Shown: positions 25,021-33,840, numbered from the stretch's first letter. The stretch is DNA of 64,000 bases from Palsa-892 sp035295845 (GCA_035295845.1 DATGIF010000019.1:372001-436000), one strand, 5' to 3'. Made by a program: numbers and translations. Notes: generated by a model not told the origin, from the letters alone.

Positions 25021-26256
25021 CTATCGCGGCGGCTTGAAGTTTTCGACGAACCGCACGAGCGCCGCCACCGCCAGCCCCATGTCATGCGGGCTCGCATATT
25101 CCGCCGGGTTGTGGCTGACGCCGCCCTTGCAGCGCACGAACATCATCGCGATCGGGCAGAGCTTGGCCATCGACATGCCGTCGTGGCCGGCGCCCGAGGG
25201 CATGCGGATCGGCTTGCCGCCGACCGCTTCGATCGCGCTCGCCAGCTGATCCTGCAGGCGCGGATCGCAAGGCGTCGTCGGAATTTCGTGAATGAGCGTG
25301 AAGCTCGCCGCGAGTTTGCGGCGGGCGGCGATTTTCCCGCACTCAGTCCGGAAATCGGCGATCGCCTTCTTGCGAGCGGTATCCGAGGCGTCGCGAAGAT
25401 CGATGGTGAAGCGCGCCGTGCCCGGGATGATGTTCACCGCTCCCGGCTTCGCTTCGATTATACCGACCGTCGCGACCATGCCGCCGCGCGCGATGTTCTC
25501 CGCCGCGAGCGTCATTTCCGCCGCACCGGCGAGCGCGTCGCGGCGCAAATTCATCGGCACCGTGCCGGCGTGGCCCGCCTCGCCTTTCACCTCGATCGAA
25601 AGCCGCGTCTGACCGGCCATGGCCGTGACGATGCCGAGGGGCTGGTTTTCCGCCTCCAGGACCGGTCCCTGCTCGATGTGCAACTCGACATAGGCCGACG
25701 CCTCTCCTGGCGTAAGCGCGACGCTGGCGACGTCATCGGGATTCTTGCCATAGGCGCGTAACGCTTCGGCGTAAGTGACGCCGGCGCTGTCCTTGAGGTT
25801 GAGCGTGTTTTTGTCGAAATGCCCGGCGAGCGCGGCCGAGGTCGACAGCGTCGTGGGAAAGCGCGAGGCCTCCTCGTCGCCGAAGGCGACCAGCTCGATG
25901 CCGAAAGCGGGCTTCGCGTTGGCGCGGGCGAACGCGTCAACGGCGAGGATCGCCGCCACCACGCCGAGCGGCCCGTCATAGCGGCCGGCGTCGATCACCG
26001 TTTCGATATGCGAGCCGATGAGAAGCCGCGGCGCCGGGCCGAGGCGACCGCGCACATTGCCGAGCGCGTCCTCGAAAACTTCCGCGCCCGCTTCCCGCAT
26101 CCAGCGGGCGACGAGATCCGCCGCGCGCCGGTATTCGGGCGAAAGATAAAGCCGCACGAGCCGCGCGGGCTCGGCGGAAATCGCCGCGAGCTCGAACAGC
26201 ATCGCCTCGGCGCGGCGGCCGAGGGATTGCGGATCGAGCTTGAGCGGCACGGCCAC
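25021..26256 (-). CDS. M20-family amidohydrolase (allantoate/N-carbamoyl-amino-acid type)
   Basis: A 411-residue metallopeptidase-fold enzyme of the hydantoinase/carbamoylase group. Signatures visible are IGSHIETVIDAGRYDG (metal-binding HxD-like region with the His changed in context), GDEEASRFPTT, ELHIEQGPVLE, KGEAGHAGTVPMNLRRDAL and SGAGHDGMSMA. It hydrolyses N-carbamoyl amino acids, ureidoglycolate or allantoate. The start is a GTG at 26256, three bases after the quinone-oxidoreductase stop, so the two are in one operon. The SHxDT motif reads SHIET, with Asp replaced by Glu. Confidence 0.88.
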   Translation of the reverse strand: MAVPLKLDPQSLGRRAEAMLFELAAISAEPARLVRLYLSPEYRRAADLVARWMREAGAEVFEDALGNVRGRLGPAPRLLIGSHIETVIDAGRYDGPLGVVAAILAVDAFARANAKPAFGIELVAFGDEEASRFPTTLSTSAALAGHFDKNTLNLKDSAGVTYAEALRAYGKNPDDVASVALTPGEASAYVELHIEQGPVLEAENQPLGIVTAMAGQTRLSIEVKGEAGHAGTVPMNLRRDALAGAAEMTLAAENIARGGMVATVGIIEAKPGAVNIIPGTARFTIDLRDASDTARKKAIADFRTECGKIAARRKLAASFTLIHEIPTTPCDPRLQDQLASAIEAVGGKPIRMPSGAGHDGMSMAKLCPIAMMFVRCKGGVSHNPAEYASPHDMGLAVAALVRFVENFKPPR

Positions 26257-26259
26257 AGG

Positions 26260-27234
26260 CTAGGGAATGAGTACCGTCTGCCCGGTGGTCTTGCGGGATT
26301 CAAGATCGCGGTGCGCCTGGACCGCGTCCTTCAGCGCGTAGGTCTGGTTGACCTCGATCTTCACCTTCTTCTTCAGCACGGCGTCGATCAGGCTTTTCGC
26401 GGTCGTCTGCAAATCCTTCGCATTGGCGGTGTAGGTCATGAGCGTGGGCCGCGTCAGGAACAGCGAGCCCTTTTGCGCGAGCAGCCCCGTGTTCAAGGCG
26501 TCCACCGGGCCCGAGGCGTTGCCGTAAATCACCATCATGCCGAGCGGCCTGAGGCAGTCGAGCGAGCCCATGAAGGTCGCCTTGCCGACGCCGTCATAGA
26601 CCACGTCGCACTTCTTGCCCTTGGTGATCTCGGCGACGCGCGCGACCCAGTTCTCCTCGTTGTAGAGGATGGTGTGATGGGCGCCGTTCTTCCGCGCGAG
26701 TTCGGCCTTTTCCTTCGAGCCGGCGGTGCCGATTACGGTGGCGCCGAGCGCCTTGCCCCACTGGCACAGGATGAGTCCGACGCCGCCGGCGGCCGCGTGG
26801 ACGAGAATGGTGTCGCCCTTCTTCACCTTGTAGGTGCGGTGCAGGAGGTATTGCGCGGTCATGCCCTTCAGCATCATCGCGGCCCCGGTCTGGTCGTCGA
26901 TCTTCGGCGGCAGCTTCACCGCGCGTTCGGCGGGCAGAATGCGCTCGGCCGCGTAGGCGCCGAGCGTGTAGACATAGGCGACGCGGTCGCCCTTCTTGAT
27001 CCCCTTCACGCCGGGGCCGACCGCGGTGACGACGCCCGCGCCCTCATTGCCGGCGACGAACGGCAAATGCGGCGCCGGATACAGGCCGCTCCGGAAATAG
27101 GTGTCGATGAAGTTGAGGCCGATCGCCGTCTGCTTGATCTTGATCTCGCCCTGCCCCGGTTCCTTCACCGGCACGTCCTCGTATTTCATCACCTCGGGAC
27201 CGCCGGTCTGATGCACGCGCACTGCCGCGACCAT
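26260..27234 (-). CDS. NADPH:quinone oxidoreductase, medium-chain dehydrogenase family
   Basis: A 324-residue zinc-independent MDR enzyme of the quinone reductase (Qor) group. The N-terminal GroES-like domain contains GLNFIDTYFRSGLYP. The cofactor domain contains VHAAAGGVGLILCQWGKALG, an AxxGxxG dinucleotide loop, and the ALGATVIGTAGSKEKAELA strand end with Ser/Lys for the NADPH phosphate. No zinc-ligand cysteines are present. It reduces quinones or other enones with NADPH. Next to the M20 amidohydrolase. Confidence 0.93.
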   Translation of the reverse strand: MVAAVRVHQTGGPEVMKYEDVPVKEPGQGEIKIKQTAIGLNFIDTYFRSGLYPAPHLPFVAGNEGAGVVTAVGPGVKGIKKGDRVAYVYTLGAYAAERILPAERAVKLPPKIDDQTGAAMMLKGMTAQYLLHRTYKVKKGDTILVHAAAGGVGLILCQWGKALGATVIGTAGSKEKAELARKNGAHHTILYNEENWVARVAEITKGKKCDVVYDGVGKATFMGSLDCLRPLGMMVIYGNASGPVDALNTGLLAQKGSLFLTRPTLMTYTANAKDLQTTAKSLIDAVLKKKVKIEVNQTYALKDAVQAHRDLESRKTTGQTVLIP

Positions 27235-27432
27235 GTTTCAATCTCCCGTCATTATGGATTGCTGTTGGACCAATGGTTGGAACGAGGTTCTAGCCCTGCG
27301 CGGGGCCCGGGCCAAGCGGCCCGGCTTTCCGGGGGCATTGCCGCCATAATACAAGAACACGCTCAACCGTCATGATGGGAAGGCGGTCAAGTCGCATGGA
27401 GCCAATCGAGATCGCTGGAGGTCCATCAAATA

Positions 27433-27459
27433 AAAACCCCGGCCGCGCGCCGGGGTTTT
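27433..27459. terminator. Bidirectional intrinsic terminator
   Basis: AAAACCCCGG and CCGGGGTTTT form a perfect 10-bp stem around a seven-base loop, with A/T runs on both sides, so it can stop transcription either way. It lies 38 bases after the stop of the truncated barrel gene on the minus strand, which indicates that this gene was once a normal transcription unit. Confidence 0.85.
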
Positions 27460-27496
27460 GGATTCGAGCGAGCGGGGCAATCGCGTGGCTTCGAGA

Positions 27497-27700
27497 CTAC
27501 CTTACCTGATAGGGCGCGGTGGAATTGCCAAACGGATCGAACTGCCGGCTATCGCCCCATCCGTAACCGGCTTGTCCGCCGATATAGAACCCGGTCCAGT
27601 TGAAGAGCGGCGCCGGTAGTGCCGCGCGCGCGGGCGCGCTCGCGCTGATGAGCGCGGCGGCCGCGATGCCCGCGGCGAGTAGCTTTTGCAGATACGTCAG
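27497..27700 (-). pseudogene. Truncated Omp25/31-type outer-membrane protein remnant
   Basis: The frame encodes a signal peptide (LQKLLAAGIAAAALISASA, then PARA) followed by the first barrel strand LFNWTGFYIGGQAGYGWG. It then stops after about 20 more residues. A whole unit would need about 200 residues, so the rest of the barrel is missing although a terminator follows directly. No ATG, GTG or TTG start is found at the right place; the frame begins at a CTG overlapping the stop of the small lipoprotein gene. It is therefore read as a decayed copy of the porin-like family at 14827-16968. Confidence 0.7.
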
Positions 27701-27804
27701 CCCTTGGCGACGACAGGCGCCTTGCCAATCGGTGCTTTGCCAGCGCAGCCAGCGGCGCTCAGCAGCGCCAGGATGGCGGTGGTTGCGATCAGAAACTTCT
27801 TCAT
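27697..27804 (-). CDS. Very small lipoprotein (35 residues)
   Basis: A 35-residue product with a basic start, a hydrophobic stretch and a lipobox: KKFLIATTAILALLSAAGC, giving a 16-residue mature lipopeptide rich in Gly, Lys, Ala and Pro. The ATG follows GGGGGA at four bases. Its stop overlaps the start of the barrel remnant. The GKAPIGKAP motif looks like that of short lipoproteins I have seen beside Omp25-type genes in this order, but no function is known. Confidence 0.6.
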   Translation of the reverse strand: MKKFLIATTAILALLSAAGCAGKAPIGKAPVVAKG

Positions 27805-28047
27805 AGGATCCCCCAACGAGTCGAAAGCCAATCGATGGGAAACTGTACGAAGAACCGCGTTCATACATCCAGCGGCAATTTGCCAGTTCATTCGCTTTGT
27901 CGTCCGCTGTGACTTACGGGCCACACAAGAAATGGCTTGGTATGGGCTTTCGGCATGGGCGTCAAAAAGTACCCCGCCGGAGCGGGGTACAAAGGCTCAA
28001 ATCCTGAACTGCTCGACATGCGAGAGCGGCTCGCAGCGCGTGCTGAT

Positions 28048-28156
28048 GCCGGTGACGTAGGACGCCTTGCCCGACAACACAGCCGCGAGATCGTCTCGGC
28101 GGCTTCGCCGGCGCTCCCTGCCCGGCCCATGGGGACGAGGCCGCTGATGCGCGCGG
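28048..28156 (-). pseudogene. Fragment of an SDR gene 3' part, paralogous to 29630-30379
   Basis: About 109 bases align with 29660-29766, the last 45 or so codons of the intact short-chain dehydrogenase gene, with roughly 85 percent identity by eye. Shared residues include RISGLVPM-RAGSA-E-AETI and LLS-KASYVTG. A two-base insertion in the middle shifts the frame, and the sequence before and after is unrelated. It lies on the same strand as the intact copy, on the far side of the chemoreceptor gene. Confidence 0.75.
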
Positions 28157-28246
28157 GTTCCGGCGAACGCCGCCCATTCATATAGTTAAGCCCGTGTTAA
28201 TTCCGTCAACGTAGGACTTCACCTTTGGTCTGAGCCGAGAAGGCCG

Positions 28247-29626
28247 ATGGCGATCGAACCCGGATTCAAAGTCCGTCTCGGAATTTACAGAATTGACGCC
28301 GAAGTCGAGGCGCTGCGGCGGGAAATTTGGGAGATTCTGTCGCCGCATCTGCAGTCGATCGTGGAAGCCCACCACGAAAATGTCATCCGCCACGCGCCCT
28401 TTTACAGGGACAACGTCGAACGGGACCGCGCCGCGCTCAGCAACAGAATTATCACCGGAACGAAGCGGCTGCTGCTCGAGCCCTTCGACGAGGCATGGGT
28501 GAAGGCCGCCTATGAGCGCGCGCAATCGGAAATCGAAACCGGCTTCGATATGCGCTCGCGCGCGGCGATCTCGGCGTCGATCCTGACCCATTTGAACGAT
28601 CTGATCGCCGCGAAGTATCGCTTTTCCAGCGCCAAAGCGGTTCGCCTCGCCGATGCGGCTTGCCGCCTGTTCATGCTGGACGCCGCGAATGCCATTGCCT
28701 GCCACAACAGCCTGGAAGCGGAGCGCGCCAAGTCGCGCGCCGACCAGTTGGCCGCCGCCATTCATGATTTCGGACAGGCGATCGAGGGCGTTCGCGCCGC
28801 GGTGGAAACCGCCATCGCTTCGCTCGGAACCACCTCGGATCAGCTCGCCGAGCTCGCCAGCGCGGCCGCGAGCCAGGCCAACACGGCGACCCAGGCCGCC
28901 GAGGATACGGCGCTCAAAATCTCTACCATCGCCCACGCCACCGAGGAGCTGAGCGCCGCGATCGAAGAAATGCATGCGCAGACGGCGGCAAGCGCGAAAA
29001 TGACCGGCGATGCCGTCGCCCATTCCAGGCACACGAGCGCGAACATCCGGGCGCTTTCCGAGGCCGCGGAGAAAATCGGCTCGGTTGTCGGCCTGATCTC
29101 GAAGATCGCGGCGCAAACCAATTTGCTCGCGCTCAACGCGACGATCGAAGCGGCGCGCGCCGGCGAAGCCGGCAAGGGTTTCGCCGTGGTCGCCTTCGAG
29201 GTGAAGTCGCTGGCGCTGCAAACAGCGAGCGCGACCGAGGACATCGGCAGACAAATCGGCCTCGTGCAGGAGGCCACGCGCCGGTCAATGGGCGAGATCA
29301 CCTCGACCAGCGAGGCGGTCGCGAACATCTCCGTTGCGGCCGAGGCGCTGGCGGCGGTGGCCAGTCAGCAGGCGAGCACCACAAACGAGATCGCCCGCAA
29401 TACGAGCGGGGCCGCCGCCAATGCCACGACCGTGGCCGAGGCCTTGAAGACGGTGGAAGGCACGATCTCGCGGACGGAACAGACGACAAAACTCGTGTTG
29501 AATTTTTCCGACGACCTGTCGCGCCGCTCCAAGGAGATCGGCAGGGCCATGGATGCGCTGTTCAATGCCGCGGCTTCGAATATCGGCGTGAAAAAATTCT
29601 CGAATCTGGCGGCGACAAACCGCTGA
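28247..29626 (+). CDS. Soluble methyl-accepting chemotaxis protein with globin-like sensor region
   Basis: This 459-residue chemoreceptor has no membrane helix. Residues 1-170 are helical and resemble a sensor-globin/protoglobin region (PFYRDNVERDRAALSNRIITG, FDEAWVKAAYERAQSEIETG). The proximal heme His expected in the latter helix is not seen, so heme binding is doubtful. From about 190 it is a coiled-coil signalling domain. Its hairpin tip, IAAQTNLLALNATIEAARAG (about 287-306), is the most conserved part of MCPs and contacts CheA and CheW. No che genes lie nearby. No C-terminal CheR pentapeptide. Confidence 0.9.
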   Translation: MAIEPGFKVRLGIYRIDAEVEALRREIWEILSPHLQSIVEAHHENVIRHAPFYRDNVERDRAALSNRIITGTKRLLLEPFDEAWVKAAYERAQSEIETGFDMRSRAAISASILTHLNDLIAAKYRFSSAKAVRLADAACRLFMLDAANAIACHNSLEAERAKSRADQLAAAIHDFGQAIEGVRAAVETAIASLGTTSDQLAELASAAASQANTATQAAEDTALKISTIAHATEELSAAIEEMHAQTAASAKMTGDAVAHSRHTSANIRALSEAAEKIGSVVGLISKIAAQTNLLALNATIEAARAGEAGKGFAVVAFEVKSLALQTASATEDIGRQIGLVQEATRRSMGEITSTSEAVANISVAAEALAAVASQQASTTNEIARNTSGAAANATTVAEALKTVEGTISRTEQTTKLVLNFSDDLSRRSKEIGRAMDALFNAAASNIGVKKFSNLAATNR

Positions 29627-29629
29627 AAA

Positions 29630-30379
29630 TCAGCGCCCTCCGGCGACGCGGATATTGGCGCCGGTCACGTAGGACGCCTTGTCCGACAACAGCCACAGGA
29701 TGGTCTCCGCCACCTCGTCGGCGCTCCCTGCCCGGCTCATCGGGATCAGGCCGCTCATGCGCGCGACGCGGTCGGGCTGGCCGCTGGAAGCGTGAATATC
29801 GGTCTCGATCAGGCCGGGTGAGACGGCGTTGACGCGCACGCCTTCCTTCGCCAGCTCGCGCGCAAGCCCCAGCGTAAAGCTGTCGATCGCGCCCTTGGAG
29901 GCCGCGTACCAGCTGAATTCGCCGGGCGAGCCGATGGTCGCCGCCGCCGAGGAGAGATTCACGATGGCGCCGCCCTCGCCGCCATTCGCCGTCGACATGC
30001 GTTTGGCTGCTTCGCGCGCGACCAGGATCGCGCCGGTGACGTTGAGGTCGATCACCTGCCTTATTGTCGCGGGATCGGCGGCATCCAGGCGGCTCGCGCG
30101 GCCGACAATGCCGGCATTGTTCACAAGATGCGTGAGCCGGCCGAGCTTGTTGTCGATCTCCTCGAACAGGCGGCGGACTTCATCCTCGCGCGCGACGTCG
30201 GCCTTGACGATGAGCGCCTTGCTTCCGGCTTTCTCGACCGCGGACCCGACCTTTTCGGCCGCCGCGCGGTCGTTCGCATAGTTGATTGCAACGGCGTAGC
30301 CCTGGGCCGCCGCCATCTTCGCAACCGCAGCACCGATGCCGCGGCTCGCGCCGGTGACCAGCAGGATTTTTTTGCTCAT
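29630..30379 (-). CDS. Short-chain dehydrogenase/reductase
   Basis: A 249-residue classical SDR. The cofactor motif is TGASRGIGAAVA (TGxxxGxG), followed by NNAG, the catalytic Ser in NLSSAAATIG, and Y-x3-K in WYAASKGAIDS. The C-terminal VTGANIRVAGGR is typical of FabG-like SDRs. The Arg/Asp pattern after beta-2 (NYANDR) suits NADP(H). The ATG at 30379 overlaps the phosphatidylcholine synthase stop by four bases, so they form an operon. Part of its 3' end is duplicated at 28048-28156. The substrate is unknown. Confidence 0.92.
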   Translation of the reverse strand: MSKKILLVTGASRGIGAAVAKMAAAQGYAVAINYANDRAAAEKVGSAVEKAGSKALIVKADVAREDEVRRLFEEIDNKLGRLTHLVNNAGIVGRASRLDAADPATIRQVIDLNVTGAILVAREAAKRMSTANGGEGGAIVNLSSAAATIGSPGEFSWYAASKGAIDSFTLGLARELAKEGVRVNAVSPGLIETDIHASSGQPDRVARMSGLIPMSRAGSADEVAETILWLLSDKASYVTGANIRVAGGR

Positions 30380-31086
30380 GACTTCGCTCTTGGCCGCCGG
30401 CCCAAAAATCCGGCCAGCAGAAAATAGACGCCGATGACGCAGAGCGCCGTCGTCACATAGACCGGCGGCGAGAAATCCCGCCACAGCGTGAAGATCGCAA
30501 GCGCCGACCAGATTCCCGTGAGCGCGATGTTGAGGGGCCGCCACCGTTTCACGCGCAAGGGATGGATGAAAAGAACCGGCATGAAGGTGAGCGCCACGAA
30601 GGCGACGACGACCGCCAACGCGACGTAAGGCTCGGGCCGCAGCAGAAACAGATAAAAAGCGATGAGATTCCACACCGCCGGAAAGCCGCGGAAGTACCAG
30701 TGCTCGGTCTTCATGCTCGTGTCGGCGAAGTAGATCGCGCTGGAAATCAGGATCGCCGCGGCGGCGGCGAGCGCGAGCGATGGCGGCAACAGCCCGCCGG
30801 TCGCGATTGCGAGCGCCGGCACCAGCACGTAGCCGAGAAAATCGACGACGAGATCGAGGGTGTCGCCGGAGAAACGCGGCAAGGCTTCGGCCGCCTTCAG
30901 CCTGCGGGCGAGCGCGCCGTCAATGCCGTCGACGAAGAGCGCGACCGCGAGCCAGCCGAACATCTGCGGCCAGCGCCCGCCAATGGCGGCGACCAGGGCG
31001 AGCAGCGCGAAAGCCGCGCCCGAGGCGGTGAGCACATGCACGAGAAAGGCAAGCGCGCGAAGGAGCGCCGGGCGTTCCGAGAGCAT
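30376..31086 (-). CDS. pcs: Phosphatidylcholine synthase
   Basis: Pcs joins CDP-diacylglycerol and choline to phosphatidylcholine, a membrane lipid important in plant- and animal-associated alphaproteobacteria. The CDP-alcohol phosphotransferase motif is present as DGIDGALARR followed by G-D-T-L-D-LVVD. About seven membrane helices make up the 236 residues. The family's FADTSMKTEHWYFRGFPAVW segment distinguishes Pcs from other CDP-alcohol transferases. The start chosen is ATG 31086, with GGGGA upstream; GTG 31104 is also open. It overlaps the SDR gene by four bases. Confidence 0.92.
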   Translation of the reverse strand: MLSERPALLRALAFLVHVLTASGAAFALLALVAAIGGRWPQMFGWLAVALFVDGIDGALARRLKAAEALPRFSGDTLDLVVDFLGYVLVPALAIATGGLLPPSLALAAAAAILISSAIYFADTSMKTEHWYFRGFPAVWNLIAFYLFLLRPEPYVALAVVVAFVALTFMPVLFIHPLRVKRWRPLNIALTGIWSALAIFTLWRDFSPPVYVTTALCVIGVYFLLAGFLGRRPRAKS

Positions 31087-31105
31087 CGGCGGGGTCCCCG
31101 CCACT

Positions 31106-31711
31106 TCAGTTGCCCCAATCGAGGCGGCAGATTTCGGCGCTGCGGCCGGCGAAGTTCCAGTTGCGGCCGAAGGCGCGCATGCGGCTCTTGTCGGCGCGGG
31201 AAACGATCACGTCGGGCGCGATCCAATACTCGCTGTTCCGGATCACCACTTCGCCGCCCCTTTCCTTGCCGCGCACGGGCGTCACCGCGCCGTCGACGAT
31301 GCCGGGGATTTCGAAATGGCGGGTGCCGTTCTCGACGCGATAATGGATCGGCTCCTGGCGGACGCCAAGAAACTTGCCGACCAGGATCGACAAGAGATGC
31401 GTCGAGCCGCCGGCGCGGCCGGTGAAGATGCGGGTGAGCGCTTTGACCGCATAGACGCTCGCGCGTTCGTCGACGAAGAGGCCCGCCTCCCAATTGCCGC
31501 GCGACATCAGGCCTGGAATTTCCATGACGAGGCCGACATTGATGCCGGCCAGATCCACGTCGTCGAAGCGGCCCTTGTCGATGCGGATGCCGGCCCAGGT
31601 CTGGCAATAGCCCTCGGTCGGCGGCGCCTGGCCAAGCGACAGCACGCAGGGACAAAAAACCGTGCAATTACAGGAGAGTACGAGCTCTCCTTCAAGTTTC
31701 CAGGGCTCCAC
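31106..31711 (-). CDS. DUF1326 protein
   Basis: A 201-residue protein of the DUF1326 family, recognised by the Cys-rich start ELVLSCNCTVFCPCVLSLG and by TWAGIRIDKGRFDDVDLAG and VIVRNSEYW-type strands. The function is unknown; the CNC..FCPC motif suggests metal or cluster binding. The start chosen is the GTG at 31711 because a consensus GGAGGT lies eight bases before it and the product then begins like other family members. A TTG at 31759, directly after the DUF2182 stop, would add 16 residues. DUF1326 and DUF2182 genes are commonly adjacent, as here. Confidence 0.88.
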   Translation of the reverse strand: MEPWKLEGELVLSCNCTVFCPCVLSLGQAPPTEGYCQTWAGIRIDKGRFDDVDLAGINVGLVMEIPGLMSRGNWEAGLFVDERASVYAVKALTRIFTGRAGGSTHLLSILVGKFLGVRQEPIHYRVENGTRHFEIPGIVDGAVTPVRGKERGGEVVIRNSEYWIAPDVIVSRADKSRMRAFGRNWNFAGRSAEICRLDWGN

Positions 31712-31759
31712 TGCCGGCGACCTCCGAAGGTTCTTTCGATCCGATCTCGTTGAATCCAA

Positions 31760-32602
31760 TCATCTCGCGAAGGGGGTGATCTGCGCGAAAAATACCGCGC
31801 CCGCGGCGATCAGCGCGACCCCGACCGCGCGCGGCCAGATTTGCGAGCGCGTCATCTTCTCCGCCGTCATGATCGCCGCGAGCCCCGCCATCCAAACGAG
31901 GTTCATGGCGCCGAGGGCGAGCATCATCAGCATCAAGGCCCAGCAGCAGCCGAGGCAGTAGAGGCCCTGCTGCAAGCCGAGCCGAAAAACACCCGCCGCG
32001 CGGTCGGTCCAGTTCGCAAAAAAGAACGCGAAGGGCCGGCGGCAGCGCGAGAGACAAGCGTGCTTCAGCGCCGTGAACTGGTAGAGGCCAGCGAGCACGA
32101 GGCTTGTGCCGGCAAGAAGCGCCGCTTGTTGCGGGCTAGGCGCGATCAGCGGCGGCAACAGGATTTCCGCGAAGCTCGCCGTCAGCGCGAAGGCGATCCA
32201 GACCGCGAGATAACCCGCGGCGAGCACCAATGGTGAAACGGCGGCGATGCCCTTGGCCGCCGAGGTGTCGGCGATTTCGGCGTAAGTCAGCAACATGGGA
32301 GCGGCACTCGGCAGCATCATCACGAGCGCTATCGCCGCTAAGCCAGCGAAAGAAAGAGCGAGAGCCATGGCCGCGTTCATCTCGGCGGTGGATTTCGCCC
32401 CGCAGAACATTTTGAACGCGGCGAAATCGCCGCTCCCGCTTTTGGCCATCAGCACGCCGAGAATGGCCGCTCCCAGAGCCGTCAGCACGATCACCCCCGC
32501 AAGCGCGACAGATTGCGGCCGCGCGGCATAGCGCACGAAGACCGCGGCGGCGGGCGAGAGATGACGGAAGTCTTCGTAGAGCGACATTGCTTGACCAGCC
32601 AT
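31760..32602 (-). CDS. DUF2182 membrane protein
   Basis: A 280-residue integral membrane protein with about seven helices. The family signature lies in the middle: QFTALKHACLSRCRRPFAFF, then GLYCLGCCWALMLMMLALGA. These Cys-rich helices resemble metal-handling membrane proteins, and the partner DUF1326 protein also has a CxC...CxC start. The ATG at 32602 is preferred over an in-frame ATG at 32587 and over the longer open frame. The function is unknown. Confidence 0.88.
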   Translation of the reverse strand: MAGQAMSLYEDFRHLSPAAAVFVRYAARPQSVALAGVIVLTALGAAILGVLMAKSGSGDFAAFKMFCGAKSTAEMNAAMALALSFAGLAAIALVMMLPSAAPMLLTYAEIADTSAAKGIAAVSPLVLAAGYLAVWIAFALTASFAEILLPPLIAPSPQQAALLAGTSLVLAGLYQFTALKHACLSRCRRPFAFFFANWTDRAAGVFRLGLQQGLYCLGCCWALMLMMLALGAMNLVWMAGLAAIMTAEKMTRSQIWPRAVGVALIAAGAVFFAQITPFAR

Positions 32603-32676
32603 AGTCAGCCTATCGCATCGCTGCGCGGGCCGGTACCACCCTCGCCTTGCAAGTTGAACGGCGCTATCAACGGCTG

Positions 32677-33840
32677 ATGGCAAAAGCATTCAGCGCGGAA
32701 GCGGCGGTGGTCGGCGGCGGCCCGGCAGGGCTCGTGACCGCGCTCGCGCTTGCGGCCGGTGGGCTTGAGACGCTTCTGATCGCGCCAACGCCCCCGCCCG
32801 ACCGCCGCACCACGGCGCTCCTCGACGGCTCGGTGGAGATGCTGAAAGAGCTCGGCGCCTGGCCCGCGCTCGCGCCCGAGGCGGCGCCGCTCAAATATCT
32901 CCGCCTCGTCGATGCGACAAACCGCATCCTGCGAGCGCCGGAAGTCGTATTTCATTCGGCCGAGCTCGGCCTGGAAGCCTTCGGCTACAACGTCGAGAAC
33001 GCCCGTCTGCGAGAACAGCTATTCGCGGCCTGTCGCAGGGCCACGAATTTGCGCATTGTCGAAGCCGCGGTCATCGCGCTTGAGTTCGACGATTGCGGCG
33101 CAACGCTAAAGCACGAGCGTGGCGAGGAACGCGTGCGGCTCGTGGCCGCCGCCGACGGGCGGACGTCGCCCTGCCGCGCCGCCGCCGGCATTGAAATGCA
33201 TTCGCGCGCCTTGCCGCAGACCGCGATTGCGCTGAACCTTCGTCACTCGCACCCGCACCACGACACCTCGACCGAATTTCACACCGAGAGCGGGCCGTTC
33301 ACGCTGGTTCCGCTCAAGGGCCATCGTTCGAGCCTTGTTTGCGTGGTTACACCCGGCGAAGCGGAAATGCTGAATGCGATGAGCGATGCCGAACTCGGCC
33401 GCGAGGTCGAGCGCCGGGCGCATTCGATTCTCGGCAAGGTGGAGATCGATGGGCCGCGCGGAATATTTCCGCTCATGACGGAAAAGGCCGAACGGCTCGC
33501 TGCCCGCCGCGTGGCGCTCGTCGGCGAAGCCGGTCACGTGCTGCCGCCGATCGGCGCCCAGGGCCTCAACCTCGGCTTCCGCGACGCGCACGCGCTCGCC
33601 GAGCTTGTCACAAATGCCCGCCATGCGGGCCGCGATCCGGGCGGCGATAGGGTGCTCGAAGAATACGACGCGCGGCGGCGCGGCGACGTGCGCACGCGTT
33701 CGCTCGCGGTCGAACTCGCCAACGGGTCGCTGATGAGCGATTTTCTGCCGGTCCACGCCGCGCGCGGGCTCGGCCTGCACCTTGCCGCCCGCGTGGGCTT
33801 TTTTCGCAAGGCGTTGATGCGGCAGGGCCTCGGGCGCTAG
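32677..33840 (+). CDS. UbiH/COQ6-family FAD-dependent monooxygenase
   Basis: A 387-residue flavoprotein hydroxylase. The N-terminal dinucleotide motif is AVVGGGPAGLVTALALA, the second FAD motif is RRVALVGEAGHVLPPIGAQG (the GD...P motif with GE in place of GD), and GLNLGFRDAHALAEL follows. This family hydroxylates the ubiquinone ring (UbiH, UbiF, UbiI, UbiL); which position cannot be told here. The start at ATG 32677 is favoured; a TTG at 32647 is open. It is divergent from the DUF2182 gene and convergent with the CoA-transferase, with no gap between the stops. Confidence 0.9.
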   Translation: MAKAFSAEAAVVGGGPAGLVTALALAAGGLETLLIAPTPPPDRRTTALLDGSVEMLKELGAWPALAPEAAPLKYLRLVDATNRILRAPEVVFHSAELGLEAFGYNVENARLREQLFAACRRATNLRIVEAAVIALEFDDCGATLKHERGEERVRLVAAADGRTSPCRAAAGIEMHSRALPQTAIALNLRHSHPHHDTSTEFHTESGPFTLVPLKGHRSSLVCVVTPGEAEMLNAMSDAELGREVERRAHSILGKVEIDGPRGIFPLMTEKAERLAARRVALVGEAGHVLPPIGAQGLNLGFRDAHALAELVTNARHAGRDPGGDRVLEEYDARRRGDVRTRSLAVELANGSLMSDFLPVHAARGLGLHLAARVGFFRKALMRQGLGR

